Of a stretch of 64,000 nt of DNA, positions 51,929 to 62,790 are shown one piece after another. Made by a program: the position numbers and the translations under genes. Source of the DNA: Martelella alba. GTDB taxonomy: Bacteria; Pseudomonadota; Alphaproteobacteria; Rhizobiales; Rhizobiaceae. Each line of letters starts with the position of its first letter. Within the stretch, counting starts at the first letter, position 1. The stretch spans positions 1 to 64,000 of the forward strand of contig NZ_VHLG01000013.1 in NCBI RefSeq assembly GCF_006516955.1, given 5' to 3'. Under the pieces are notes generated by a model that saw only the letters and a list, made by a program, of their open reading frames with translations, was not told where the DNA came from and ran no database searches.

Positions 51929-52774
51929 TCATGCGTCCCTTTGCCAGCTCAACTTTTGGATGATCTGCTGGCAGATGAAATCGAGCGAGAAGCCGATAGC
52001 GCCGATGATGATCACGGTGGCGGCGAGGCGGTCATATTCGAGCGTGTCGCGGGCATCGTTGATCGAATAGCCAAGGCCCGATGTGACCCCGAGATATTCG
52101 GCCGGCACCAGAACGATCCAGGCGACGCCAAGCGACAGCCGGATCCCTGTCAGGATGTCCTGGGCGATGGCGGGCAGGATGATGGTGAAAAGCATGTGCC
52201 ATGGCCGGGCACCCAGATTGCGGGCGACACGGAACCAGGCGGGATCGACGCGGCGCAGGCCGGCCGCCGTTGCAAACAGCACGGGCCATACCGCGGCAAT
52301 GGCAATGAGGAAAACGATGGCGCCGTCCCACGAGGAAAAGGACATGACGGCAATCGGCATCCACGACAATGGCGAGATCATCCTGAGAAACTGAAACGGG
52401 ATATTGGTGATCTCACGCAGAACCGAGACCCGGCCGATCAGAATGCCGGCCGGCACGCCGATGGCGATCGCAATGGCAAGCCCGCTCAACACCCGGTGCA
52501 GGCTCGGCCAGGTCATAGACCAGGCTTCTCCGCTTTGCAGCATTTCCCCGAGCCTGGAGAGCGCCGGGCCCGGTGCGAAATCGGAAAAGGCCATCAGATC
52601 CGGGTTGGTTTCGACGAGATAGCCGCCCAGCCACCAGCAGGCAAAAAGCAGCGCCATGCCGATGACGGCATAGGCGAGGCTGGCCGCCATCTTTCGCCGC
52701 GCTTCCCGTGCCAGACCGGCGGCATGGGGGTCGTCGGTCTGGCCGTCAGCCTGGTCAAGGACAAGATCGCTCAT
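51929..52774 (-). CDS. Nitrate/sulfonate-type ABC transporter permease
   Basis: A 281-residue permease (SsuC/TauC/NrtB class) with six hydrophobic segments, LRMISPLSWMPIAVMSFSSW and the EAA-type loop PAWFRVARNLGARPWHMLFT, then SLGVAWIVLVPAEYLGVTSG. Its ATG overlaps the binding-protein stop (ATGA). Confidence 0.9.
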   Translation of the reverse strand: MSDLVLDQADGQTDDPHAAGLAREARRKMAASLAYAVIGMALLFACWWLGGYLVETNPDLMAFSDFAPGPALSRLGEMLQSGEAWSMTWPSLHRVLSGLAIAIAIGVPAGILIGRVSVLREITNIPFQFLRMISPLSWMPIAVMSFSSWDGAIVFLIAIAAVWPVLFATAAGLRRVDPAWFRVARNLGARPWHMLFTIILPAIAQDILTGIRLSLGVAWIVLVPAEYLGVTSGLGYSINDARDTLEYDRLAATVIIIGAIGFSLDFICQQIIQKLSWQRDA

Positions 52775-54057
52775 TGGATCGCCAAAACCTCTTCGCGCTC
52801 GAACGGGCTGTCCGGATTGACACTTCGATCCTTCATCCAGCCGGGATACCGGGCAAGTGCGGCTTTCACATAGTCGTAATTGACGAGGTCTTTGGCGACG
52901 AAATCGGGGTCGAGGCCATTGAGAAAGGTCGTGTCGCCCGAAACCAGCGTCGTGTTCATCGCGTCAACGATCATGCGTGTGGCTGACGGATAGGGCCAGG
53001 GGTTGAAATCAATGCGGCCATTGCCCCAGTCGGGATGGCGGATCGCGCCGCTTTCCTCATAGTCCGGCGTGTCGTAGAGCGTCATGGCCCGTTCAACGAC
53101 GGCCGAAGGCACCGGCAGATAGCCCATGCCATCCTTGGACAGCATGTCGGCGACCTCTTTCTTGTTCTCGGAAGCGTAGACCGAAGCGCGCACCAGCGCA
53201 TTCATCACCTTCTGCGTCCATTCCGGTTTTGCCGAAACGGTGTTCTCATTCATGCAGATCACGCAGCAGGGATGGTTCTTCCACATATCACCGGTAAAAC
53301 GCAGCATGCGCGCGCCTGCCTTCAGCTCACCCAGCGCGTTGAAAGGTTCGGCAACGATATAGGCGTCGATCTTCCTGGCCGCGAGCGCCGGCGGCATTTC
53401 CGGCGGCCCCATGACCAGCAGATTGACCTCATTCGGTTGAAGCGCTTCGCCTTCCCCCTTGATAACCGGGACGAGACCGGCGCTTTTCAGCGCCATTTGC
53501 AGCACGATATTATGCATCGAATACCAGTAGGGAACGGCAATCGTCATTCCGCCGAGATCGGCAAAGCCATGCGCGTCCGTGTGCCGTCCAACGACCAGCC
53601 CCGAACCGTTGGTATGCGCCCAGGCCATGATCTTGACCGGGAAATCATTGTTGTAGCGCATCCAGACCGGGATCGGCTTCAGCATGTGCACAAGGTTGAA
53701 CTTGTTGGAGGCAAAGCCCTCGACAAGCGGCGACCAGCCGCGCATCAGCGTCGGCTTTTCCGCTTCTAGCCCCTCATCGGCGAAATAGCCAAGCCCGTGA
53801 GCCACCAGCAGCGGCGTTGCATCGGTGATCGGCAGATAGCCGATCCGCACCACCTCATCATCGCTGGTTGCCGCACGGGCCGGATTGGCAAGACCCGCCG
53901 TCAGCGAGCCAAGCAGGGCGGCAAGACCGCCGGCGGCCAGCAGGTCGAGGGTCTGGCGGCGCGTCACGCCAGTGCAGGAAAAGCCTTTGCCATCCTGCCG
54001 GGCGGCGGCCTGTATGTCGTCGGCGAAATGCGCAGGATCATTGCAAAATTGGCACAT
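52771..54057 (-). CDS. Nitrate/sulfonate-type ABC transporter substrate-binding protein, Tat signal
   Basis: A 428-residue binding protein of the NrtA/SsuA class. The N-terminus is unusual: MCQFCNDPAHFADD with Cys2 and Cys5, a further Cys28, then a twin-arginine signal VTRRQTLDLLAAGGLAALLG. The mature part has VRIGYLPITDATPLLVAHGL, GWSPLVEGFASNKFNLVHML, AVPYWYSMHNIVLQMALKSA and a Cys pair in NHPCCVICMN. Tat export suggests folding or cofactor loading before export. The ligand is not identified; NrtA relatives bind nitrate, cyanate-like anions, sulfonates or aromatics. Confidence 0.85.
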   Translation of the reverse strand: MCQFCNDPAHFADDIQAAARQDGKGFSCTGVTRRQTLDLLAAGGLAALLGSLTAGLANPARAATSDDEVVRIGYLPITDATPLLVAHGLGYFADEGLEAEKPTLMRGWSPLVEGFASNKFNLVHMLKPIPVWMRYNNDFPVKIMAWAHTNGSGLVVGRHTDAHGFADLGGMTIAVPYWYSMHNIVLQMALKSAGLVPVIKGEGEALQPNEVNLLVMGPPEMPPALAARKIDAYIVAEPFNALGELKAGARMLRFTGDMWKNHPCCVICMNENTVSAKPEWTQKVMNALVRASVYASENKKEVADMLSKDGMGYLPVPSAVVERAMTLYDTPDYEESGAIRHPDWGNGRIDFNPWPYPSATRMIVDAMNTTLVSGDTTFLNGLDPDFVAKDLVNYDYVKAALARYPGWMKDRSVNPDSPFEREEVLAIQ

Positions 54058-54092
54058 AGCTGTTCCTCTGTTTTGTCTGATTGGCTGAAATC

Positions 54093-54935
54093 TTATTGCA
54101 CCCTGGCCGGGAGGGCCTTGCCGTCGCCGTCATCATTTTCCGATGTAGCAGGGAGGCTGACAGCATCCGGATCGGCGACGCTTAAGCCTCCCGCAGCACG
54201 GCCATAGGCGGCGTTGAGACGGCTGCGCAGACGGGAAAATTCCGCCGACCGCAGATCGCTCCGGTCTTCTAGATCGATATCGACCACCTCGCTCAACCGT
54301 CCTGGATTGGCCGACAGAACGACTGCCCGGTCAGCCATGATGGCGGCTTCCGTCAGATCATGGGTGACCAGAACCAGGGTGATGCCCATTTCCTTGGCGA
54401 TCCGGCGAACATCGCGCTGCAATGACGCACGGGTAAAGGCATCAAGCGCCGAGAAGGGCTCGTCCAGAAGCAGAATATCGGGATGCGGCGCCAGCGAGCG
54501 GGCCAGTGCCACGCGCTGCTGTTGCCCGCCGGAAAGATCCTGAACGTTGCGACTTCCGAAATCATTCAGTTCAACGAGCTTCAGAAGTTCCGGCACGCGC
54601 GTGTCGATCTCACGTCTGCGCCCGGTGAAGCGCAGCCCCAGTGCAACATTCTCAGCCACCGTCATCCACGGATAGAGCGAGGGCTGCTGAAACATGACGA
54701 CCCATTTCGGCGACGGATCTTTCACCTCAAGCCCGTCAATATGAACAGAACCACTGCTTGCCCGCATCATGCCTGACATGATGTGCAGCAGGGTGGACTT
54801 GCCACAGCCCGACCGCCCCACCAGCGCCACCGCTTCAGAAGCTTCGATTCGCAGCGAGACATCACTGACCGCCAGACCCCTGGACCGACGATAGCGGTGA
54901 GAAATATTGTCGAGAGCGATATGCGCACCCTTCAT
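54093..54935 (-). CDS. Nitrate/sulfonate-type ABC transporter ATP-binding protein
   Basis: A 280-residue ATPase (SsuB/TauB/NrtD class) with Walker [15 protein letters not shown]-loop VVMFQQPSLYPWMTV, signature LSGGQQQRVALA, Walker B ILLLDEPFSALD and H-loop LVTHDLTEAAI, plus an acidic C-terminal tail. The frame opens 20 codons earlier, but homology starts at ATG 54935 (MKGAHIAL). It is the first gene of the leftward operon, and the TetR-type operator is 21 bases before it. Confidence 0.88.
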   Translation of the reverse strand: MKGAHIALDNISHRYRRSRGLAVSDVSLRIEASEAVALVGRSGCGKSTLLHIMSGMMRASSGSVHIDGLEVKDPSPKWVVMFQQPSLYPWMTVAENVALGLRFTGRRREIDTRVPELLKLVELNDFGSRNVQDLSGGQQQRVALARSLAPHPDILLLDEPFSALDAFTRASLQRDVRRIAKEMGITLVLVTHDLTEAAIMADRAVVLSANPGRLSEVVDIDLEDRSDLRSAEFSRLRSRLNAAYGRAAGGLSVADPDAVSLPATSENDDGDGKALPARVQ

Positions 54936-54955
54936 CAGCAAGGCTCCAAAAAGAA

Positions 54956-54969
54956 ACAAACCGTTCTGT
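54956..54969. promoter_or_regulatory. Operator for the TetR-type regulator, copy 1 (upstream of the importer operon)
   Basis: ACAAACCGTTCTGT is 13 of 14 identical to the reverse complement of the site found before the tetR-type gene. The shared sequence is ACAGAWCGGTTTGT, an imperfect palindrome typical in size of TetR-family operators. It lies 21 bases before the start of the ATPase gene. Confidence 0.7.
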
Positions 54970-55101
54970 ACACCTCTATGCAGAATGCGTGCCAAATCCA
55001 GAATTCCTGACAGTTTTCAAGCCGAAGCGATTGATGGCTCTCGTCAGGATTTTCTGCATACCCCACAAAAATTATCGACTATTCAATGGGATAACCAGAA
55101 G

Positions 55102-55242
55102 ATGATTGACATCTCTGCGTTGGCTATCGCGAACCGACTGGCGGAAAGGCTCCAGGTGCTTGGCTTCACAATCGATGACAATGCGCGCACCGCTGCGCGC
55201 TGCTACCGCTCAAAAACAAGGCAGAAATGGCAGGCAGACTGA
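55102..55242 (+). CDS. Possible 46-residue hypothetical protein, uncertain
   Basis: A 46-codon frame beginning MIDISALAIANRLAERLQVL and ending RSKTRQKWQAD. It has a plausible helical N-terminus and a basic tail, but no clear ribosome site and no recognised family. The rest of the 522-base gap from 54936 to 55457 holds the two TetR-type operators; nothing else was recognised. Confidence 0.25.
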   Translation: MIDISALAIANRLAERLQVLGFTIDDNARTAARCYRSKTRQKWQAD

Positions 55243-55426
55243 CGCAAAAATAAACCGGCAGACTCCGGGTACACCGCAAGCCCGATGCGCGGGCAGGCGG
55301 CTCTGCCGCTCGAGGCGGTGGCGGGCAGAAACCAACATAGGCAATGCATCGCTATGCGAAAACCGCCGGATTCCTTGATAGTTCAAGCCAGACCGTTGAA
55401 ATCGTCACGTCCTCGCGATAGAGAAA

Positions 55427-55440
55427 ACAGATCGGTTTGT
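55427..55440. promoter_or_regulatory. Operator for the TetR-type regulator, copy 2 (upstream of its own gene)
   Basis: ACAGATCGGTTTGT, 17 bases before the regulator start codon. It is the near-exact inverted copy of the site at 54956-54969. Both ends of the sequence (ACA/TGT) are symmetric. Confidence 0.7.
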
Positions 55441-55457
55441 AGCCTCTGGAGCATTTC

Positions 55458-56048
55458 ATGACGACAAACTCACCGCATAAACAGGACTTCGATGCCTCTG
55501 CCAGCGCCCGTGAACGGCTGCTTCTGGCCGCTTCCGACCTCTTCTGTCGTCATGGCATTAACGCAACCGGTGTTGATGCGATTGTCGCAGCGGCGGGGAC
55601 CGCCAAGACCACGCTCTACAAGGCCTATGGCTCGAAAGAGGGCCTGGTGGAAGCCGTTCTGGAACATGAGGGCTCGGCCTGGCGCGCCTGGTTTTCCGCC
55701 GAGGTGGACGCTTTTGACGGCACGCCGGCGCAAAAACTGGTCAACAGTTTCAATGTATTGAAGAAATGGTTCGCCGAGGAGAATTTCTACGGTTGCCCCT
55801 TCATCAATGCCGTTGGCGAGCACGACAAGACCGATGACCGGATGCGCATCATCGCGCTGCGTCACAAGAAAATCGTGCTGGAAAAGATCAGCGAGTTGAC
55901 GCGCCAGATCAGCCCGGACGATCCGGAAGCCCTGACGCATCAGATTGCACTTCTGATTGACGGCGCCATCGTCTCGGCTCTGATAACCCGTGATCCGAAC
56001 TGTGCCGACCACGCCAAGGCGACCGTCAAACATATTCTCGCCGCCTGA
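55458..56048 (+). CDS. TetR/AcrR family transcriptional regulator
   Basis: A 196-residue regulator with the N-terminal TetR helix-turn-helix (RERLLLAASDLFCRHGINAT, TAKTTLYKAYGSKEGLVEAV; about residues 16-62). The effector domain carries the conserved FYGCPFINAVGEH segment. The single Cys in GCPF could respond to a reactive ligand or oxidant. The two near-identical operators place its own gene and the divergent importer/cyanase operon under its control. Confidence 0.9.
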   Translation: MTTNSPHKQDFDASASARERLLLAASDLFCRHGINATGVDAIVAAAGTAKTTLYKAYGSKEGLVEAVLEHEGSAWRAWFSAEVDAFDGTPAQKLVNSFNVLKKWFAEENFYGCPFINAVGEHDKTDDRMRIIALRHKKIVLEKISELTRQISPDDPEALTHQIALLIDGAIVSALITRDPNCADHAKATVKHILAA

Positions 56049-56193
56049 GGGAGATCATCCGGGGTCAGCACCCGCAAAATTATCAGCCATCGCCGCGCAA
56101 ATCAGCCGGATTTTCAGCCTTCGTTTACCATATGGCTTTAGCAGGCCACTCCCCGGCACTTTTGCCGGCAACGATGATGAAATCTAGACTGAC

Positions 56194-56583
56194 ATGCAAA
56201 CCCAGACTGCCGCATCCCTTCACTTCCAGCGTAAAATCACCGAATTCTGCAATCTCCGCATCGCACCGCTCGTGCCAAACCAGACCCTGGACAATATCAG
56301 ACCCTATCTCACCCACCTGATCACCTGCCGAAAGCGTCCGCCGAAGAAGCGCAACGGCATTGACTGGCAAACCATCAGCGACAGCTGCTGCCTTGACGGC
56401 GAGATGACCGACGCGCTGAAACGAAATCTCCAGTCGGGCCTCGAAGCCATTGGCCGCTGGGTCGAAAGCGAGGAGGCCAGATCGATCGCCCGTGCCGCCC
56501 CGGCAGGGCGCCAGACGGCGACCCTGGTCCGCAAGCGCCCGGCAAACGCTGTAAAGGGCGGCCGCACAGCGACCGTGCGCTAG
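56194..56583 (+). pseudogene. Remnant of a mobile-element-associated gene (N-terminal piece)
   Basis: The 129-codon frame contains RKRPPKKRNGIDWQTISDSC followed by LKRNLQSGLEAIGRWVES. This looks like the N-terminal segment found ahead of integrase or recombinase proteins on alphaproteobacterial plasmids. It lacks the catalytic recombinase part, and nothing downstream continues it. It ends near an 18-base palindrome (56581-56598). It is called a remnant, by eye only; it could be a short hypothetical protein. Confidence 0.35.
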
Positions 56584-56598
56584 CTGCAGCTGCAGCTA
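56581..56598. repeat. 18-base perfect palindrome
   Basis: TAGCTGCAGCTGCAGCTA is its own reverse complement and contains tandem GCAGCT units. It sits at the stop codon of the remnant gene. A hairpin end or a relic of a recombination site are possible. Confidence 0.6.
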
Positions 56599-59158
<2,560 letters not shown>

Positions 59159-59178
59159 TACGCAATTGCAGACATTCT

Positions 59179-59206
59179 TCCACCCGGGCCTTTTCGTCCG
59201 GGTGGA
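59179..59206 (+). terminator. Hairpin after katG
   Basis: TCCACCCGG (59179-59187) pairs with CCGGGTGGA (59198-59206), loop containing TTTTCG. It lies 20 bases after the katG stop and before the convergent WGR gene. Confidence 0.65.
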
Positions 59207-59263
59207 GGTGAACATCCACCGGTCAGCCGCATGGCCCAATTGGCACGCGGTGTGGCATGTTTT

Positions 59264-59491
59264 TCAGCGCAGCACATAACCGCGTCGGCACTTGGCAGCC
59301 GTGATTGCATCACGCGCCATGGTGACGGCCGTGTGATCGGAAAAACATCGTTCGAGGCGCTGGCCGCCGGAACAGCCGATACGTCCCCATTCGCGCACAA
59401 GCGCCCACTCGCCGAAAAGCGTTGGTTCGATCGTAACACGATAGAAACGGCGCATGCGGCGTGCCGGATCGATCCGTTCCATATAGATCAT
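59264..59491 (-). CDS. Standalone WGR domain protein
   Basis: A 75-residue protein that is almost only a WGR domain: MERIDPARRMRRFYRVTIEP, LFGEWALVREWGRIG with the eponymous Trp-Gly-Arg, then a C-terminal AKCRRGYV tail. GGAGAGG precedes two adjacent ATG codons (59494 and 59491). WGR domains occur in PARP enzymes and, alone, in many alphaproteobacteria, where they may bind nucleic acid; the function of the bacterial form is unknown. It is convergent to katG. Confidence 0.85.
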   Translation of the reverse strand: MIYMERIDPARRMRRFYRVTIEPTLFGEWALVREWGRIGCSGGQRLERCFSDHTAVTMARDAITAAKCRRGYVLR

Positions 59492-59494
59492 CAT

Positions 59495-59752
59495 AACCTC
59501 TCCGGCCTGACCTATTTTCTGCCATGAGGGTCAGTCGCATCCCGCGCGCGTGCCCGTCACGGTTGATTCTGCGATAGATCGACCCTCACTGCAAGAGCTG
59601 GATCAGTTCGATAACCGCTGCTTCGTCACGACGGCTGCGGTGGTGCATGGCCGTCATCAACTCTTCATCATTCGTTTAAAGCTCTGTCGTCTTGCGACTG
59701 TAATTGCATCTGGCAACCAAATTGCAATTCTCGTTGCAGGAAGGATATTTTG
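59495..59752. promoter_or_regulatory. Promoter region before the Ugp-type operon
   Basis: A 258-base gap without a gene. A weak pair of 7-base motifs CCGTCAT (59651) and TCTTCAT (59662), 11 bases apart, has the spacing of a Pho box but too many mismatches to call. GCAGGAAGG before ATG 59753 is the ribosome site. Confidence 0.4.
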
Positions 59753-61009
59753 ATGTTGAAACTCTCAGCATTCGCCTTGGCAGGGGTCATTTCTTTCGTA
59801 TCGTCCGTCGCCTTTGCCGCAGATACCACCGTTGAATTCTGGCACAGCTTCGCAGACGGAAAATCAAACGGGCAGGCGCTTTCGGAAATTATCTCCAATT
59901 TCGAAGCAGCCAATCCCGATATCCATATCGATGCCCAGTATATCGGCAATTATAATGACATCGTTGCCAAGCTGCAGGCGGCCATTCCGGCCCATCGCGC
60001 GCCCGATGCTGTGATCATGGAAGTGACCCGCTACGGCCTTTTTGCCGATCGCGGCGTGCTTGATGATCTTTCCGACAGGCTCGCCAATGACAGCCTGTCC
60101 AACGACCTGTTCGGCTTTGCCCGCGAAGTCGGCGTCTATCAGGGCAAGAATTACATCATCCCGTTCAATTCCTCGACGCCGGTACTCTACGTCAACAAGG
60201 ATATCTTCGCCAAAGCTGGCTATAGCGAAATCCCGCCGCTCAAGACATTCGATGACATCAAGGCCGCCGCGACCAGGATTACCGAGACGCTTGGCGGTGA
60301 CGGCGTCATGGGCATGACATCGCCCGGCCAGTTCGCCCGCTGGGGCCTGATCATGTCGAATGACAGCGACCTGATCGATTCCAAGACCGGTGACGTTCTG
60401 ATCGACAGCCCGAACACCGTTGAGGCCTATGACTGGATGGCATCGCTGATCAAGGACAAGGTCGCCTCGCCTGATGGCGTGACGGATGAAGCCTCCGACA
60501 AGCAGTTCTTCCTCTCCGGCCATGCCGGCATGATGATGAACTCGACCGGCGATTATGGTGACGTCAAGAAGGCGCTCGGCGACAATGTCGAAGTCCTGCC
60601 CATGCCTTGCAACAAGGTCTGTGCGGTTCCGATCGGCGGCGCTGGCATCGGTATTCTCGCCTCCGCCGATCCGAAGGTGAAAGACGCAGCCTACAAGTTC
60701 ATTTCCTTCGCCGCTTCCCCGCAGTCGAACGCCATCTGGTTTTCAGGTACCGGCTATATGCCGATCAACAAGAAGACGGCAGCCGAACCCCGCGCGGCTG
60801 AAGCCCTTGCCAACGAAGACGGCATCTCTGTCGCCATCAACCAGCTCGACGTTGCCCGTGGCAGGCCGCGCCCGCCGGTCGTCACCTGGATGCGCGCCAA
60901 CGAATATGATGTCTGGCAGGCCATCGCGCTCGGGACCAAGGACGCGGATGCGGCGCTGGCAGATTTCGCCGAACGTACCCGCGAAGAAGCCCGGCGTCTT
61001 TCCAACTGA
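59753..61009 (+). CDS. ugpB: sn-Glycerol-3-phosphate-type ABC transporter substrate-binding protein, UgpB-like
   Basis: A 418-residue periplasmic binding protein. MLKLSAFALAGVISFVSSVA followed by FA|ADT is the signal peptide. The UgpB-type pattern includes EFWHSFADGKSNGQALSEII, YIGNYNDIVAKLQAAI, the FNSSTPVLYVNKDIFAKAGY segment and FSGTGYMPINK. The operon also encodes a glycerophosphodiesterase, so glycerol-3-phosphate or glycerophosphodiesters are the likely ligands. Confidence 0.87.
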   Translation: MLKLSAFALAGVISFVSSVAFAADTTVEFWHSFADGKSNGQALSEIISNFEAANPDIHIDAQYIGNYNDIVAKLQAAIPAHRAPDAVIMEVTRYGLFADRGVLDDLSDRLANDSLSNDLFGFAREVGVYQGKNYIIPFNSSTPVLYVNKDIFAKAGYSEIPPLKTFDDIKAAATRITETLGGDGVMGMTSPGQFARWGLIMSNDSDLIDSKTGDVLIDSPNTVEAYDWMASLIKDKVASPDGVTDEASDKQFFLSGHAGMMMNSTGDYGDVKKALGDNVEVLPMPCNKVCAVPIGGAGIGILASADPKVKDAAYKFISFAASPQSNAIWFSGTGYMPINKKTAAEPRAAEALANEDGISVAINQLDVARGRPRPPVVTWMRANEYDVWQAIALGTKDADAALADFAERTREEARRLSN

Positions 61010-61113
61010 TATCCATTTCGACATGGTGGGTCCGCAAGGTGCAACAGCGCCTGCGGACCGGCTGCACCAGAGCATGCCGCCCTTGAAAGAGCGGCCGCAT
61101 AGAAAGTTCGCCG

Positions 61114-61983
61114 ATGCCGCGCAAACTGACGCCCTATTTCTTTGTTCTGCCGCTGATGATCTTCATCGCGGTGTTCACCTATATTCCGATCATCACCAGC
61201 ATTGATCTGAGCTTCAGGCAATGGGACTTCATGTCGCCCGACAAGCCCTTTGTCGGCTTTGACAATTATCGGATCCTGTTTCGCTCGCATGAATTCTGGA
61301 ACTCGCTGAAGGTCACCGCCATCTTCGCCTTCGTCTCCGTGCCGATCCGGTTGGCGCTGGCGCTTCTGATTGCCGCGGCCCTTGCGCGTGAGACCTTTGC
61401 GCGGCGGATATTGCGGGGTGCATTGTTCCTGCCCTCGGTCACCTCGACCGTGTCGATTGCCGTGGTGTTTTCCTGGGTCTTCTCAACCGATTTCGGCATG
61501 ATGAACGGGTTGCTGGCACTCTTCGGCATCGACAAGGTGCATTGGATGCAAAGCCCTGATCTGGCGCTTGGCGTGCTGATCTTCATCAACACCTGGAAGC
61601 AGCTGGGCTATGATATCGTCATCTATATCGCCGGGCTGCAGGCGATCCCGCAGGAACTCTATGACGCCGCTGCCGTTGATGGCGGCAAGAAGCTTCATGT
61701 GTTCCGGCGCGTCACCTTTCCGCTGGTCATGCCGACCACCTATTTCCTGCTGGTGATTTCGGTGATCGAGGCCTTTCAGGTGTTCACCCTGGTCGATGTG
61801 ATGACCGAGGGTGGCCCGGCGGGTGCCACCGATCTTCTCGTCAACCGGCTCTATCAGATCGGCTTCACGCTGTTCGATATCGGACAGGGCTCGGCGCTTG
61901 CCGTGCTGCTCTTCATCCTGCTGGTGGCGCTTGCCGTCATCAAGTCGCGTATTCTCGGCAGGAGGGTTCACTATGAAGCCTGA
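61114..61983 (+). CDS. ugpA: Ugp-type ABC transporter permease, UgpA-like
   Basis: A 289-residue CUT1-class permease with six hydrophobic segments and EAA loop IPQELYDAAAVDGGKKLHVF, VMTEGGPAGATDLLVN. It starts 104 bases after ugpB and overlaps the next permease by 11 bases. Confidence 0.88.
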   Translation: MPRKLTPYFFVLPLMIFIAVFTYIPIITSIDLSFRQWDFMSPDKPFVGFDNYRILFRSHEFWNSLKVTAIFAFVSVPIRLALALLIAAALARETFARRILRGALFLPSVTSTVSIAVVFSWVFSTDFGMMNGLLALFGIDKVHWMQSPDLALGVLIFINTWKQLGYDIVIYIAGLQAIPQELYDAAAVDGGKKLHVFRRVTFPLVMPTTYFLLVISVIEAFQVFTLVDVMTEGGPAGATDLLVNRLYQIGFTLFDIGQGSALAVLLFILLVALAVIKSRILGRRVHYEA

Positions 61984-62782
61984 CAATCCGTTGCTGGCGG
62001 GTCTGGCGCTTGTCGCCGGCCTTTTGTTCCTCTCGCCGGTGCTCTACTCGATCTGGATGTCGTTCCAGACGTCAAACGCCTATTATACCGGGACCACGGA
62101 CTTCACGATCGGCAATTATGCCGTCGCCATCGGCCAGTATAATTTCGCCCGCTACCTCATCAACAGCCTGATTGTCTCGGGTGCGGTGACCATTATCGGC
62201 ACGGCCTTTGCCACCATGGCGGCCTATGCCTTTGCCCGTTACCGCTTTTTCGGCAGCAATATCCTGTTTGCGGCAACGGTGGCGACGCTGATGATCCCGA
62301 GCCATATCAGCCTGATCCCGAATTATCTGACGCTCGCCAATGCCGGTCTGCTCGACAGCTATGCCGGCCTGATCCTGCCAGCGATCTCCAATGGCTTTGC
62401 CGCATTCTTTCTGCGGCAATATATTCGCGGCATCCCCAAGGCGCTGGATGAGGCAGCCTATATGGATGGCGCGTCACCGCTGAAAGTGCTCTGGCGTGTG
62501 ATCGTGCCGATCGCCCGCCCGGCTATCCTGTCCATGGGCCTCTATATCTTCATCACCGAGTGGAACAATTATATCTGGCCGCTGGTCGCCACCAGTCGCG
62601 AGGACCTCTACACGCTGCAGGTCGGCCTTGCCCGGCTCTATCGCGTCAATCCCGGAGAGGGCCTGATCGACTGGCCATTGGTCATGGCCGCATCGACGAT
62701 CTCCATGCTGCCGGTCATTGTCGGCTTCGTGCTTGTCGAACGCCATCTGGTGCGCGGCATCACCATGGGCGCGGTGAAATAA
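61973..62782 (+). CDS. ugpE: Ugp-type ABC transporter permease, UgpE-like
   Basis: A 269-residue permease with six hydrophobic segments and EAA loop IPKALDEAAYMDGASPLKVL. A longer frame exists upstream, but homology starts at ATG 61973 (MKPDNPLL), inside the 3' end of ugpA. It forms the channel with UgpA. Confidence 0.88.
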   Translation: MKPDNPLLAGLALVAGLLFLSPVLYSIWMSFQTSNAYYTGTTDFTIGNYAVAIGQYNFARYLINSLIVSGAVTIIGTAFATMAAYAFARYRFFGSNILFAATVATLMIPSHISLIPNYLTLANAGLLDSYAGLILPAISNGFAAFFLRQYIRGIPKALDEAAYMDGASPLKVLWRVIVPIARPAILSMGLYIFITEWNNYIWPLVATSREDLYTLQVGLARLYRVNPGEGLIDWPLVMAASTISMLPVIVGFVLVERHLVRGITMGAVK

Positions 62783-62790
62783 TCAAGAAC

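Noticed and set aside
59651-59668. Pho box before ugpB (CCGTCAT, 4 bases, TCTTCAT)
   Set aside because: The spacing fits, but four of fourteen positions differ from the consensus, so it was not called as a site.
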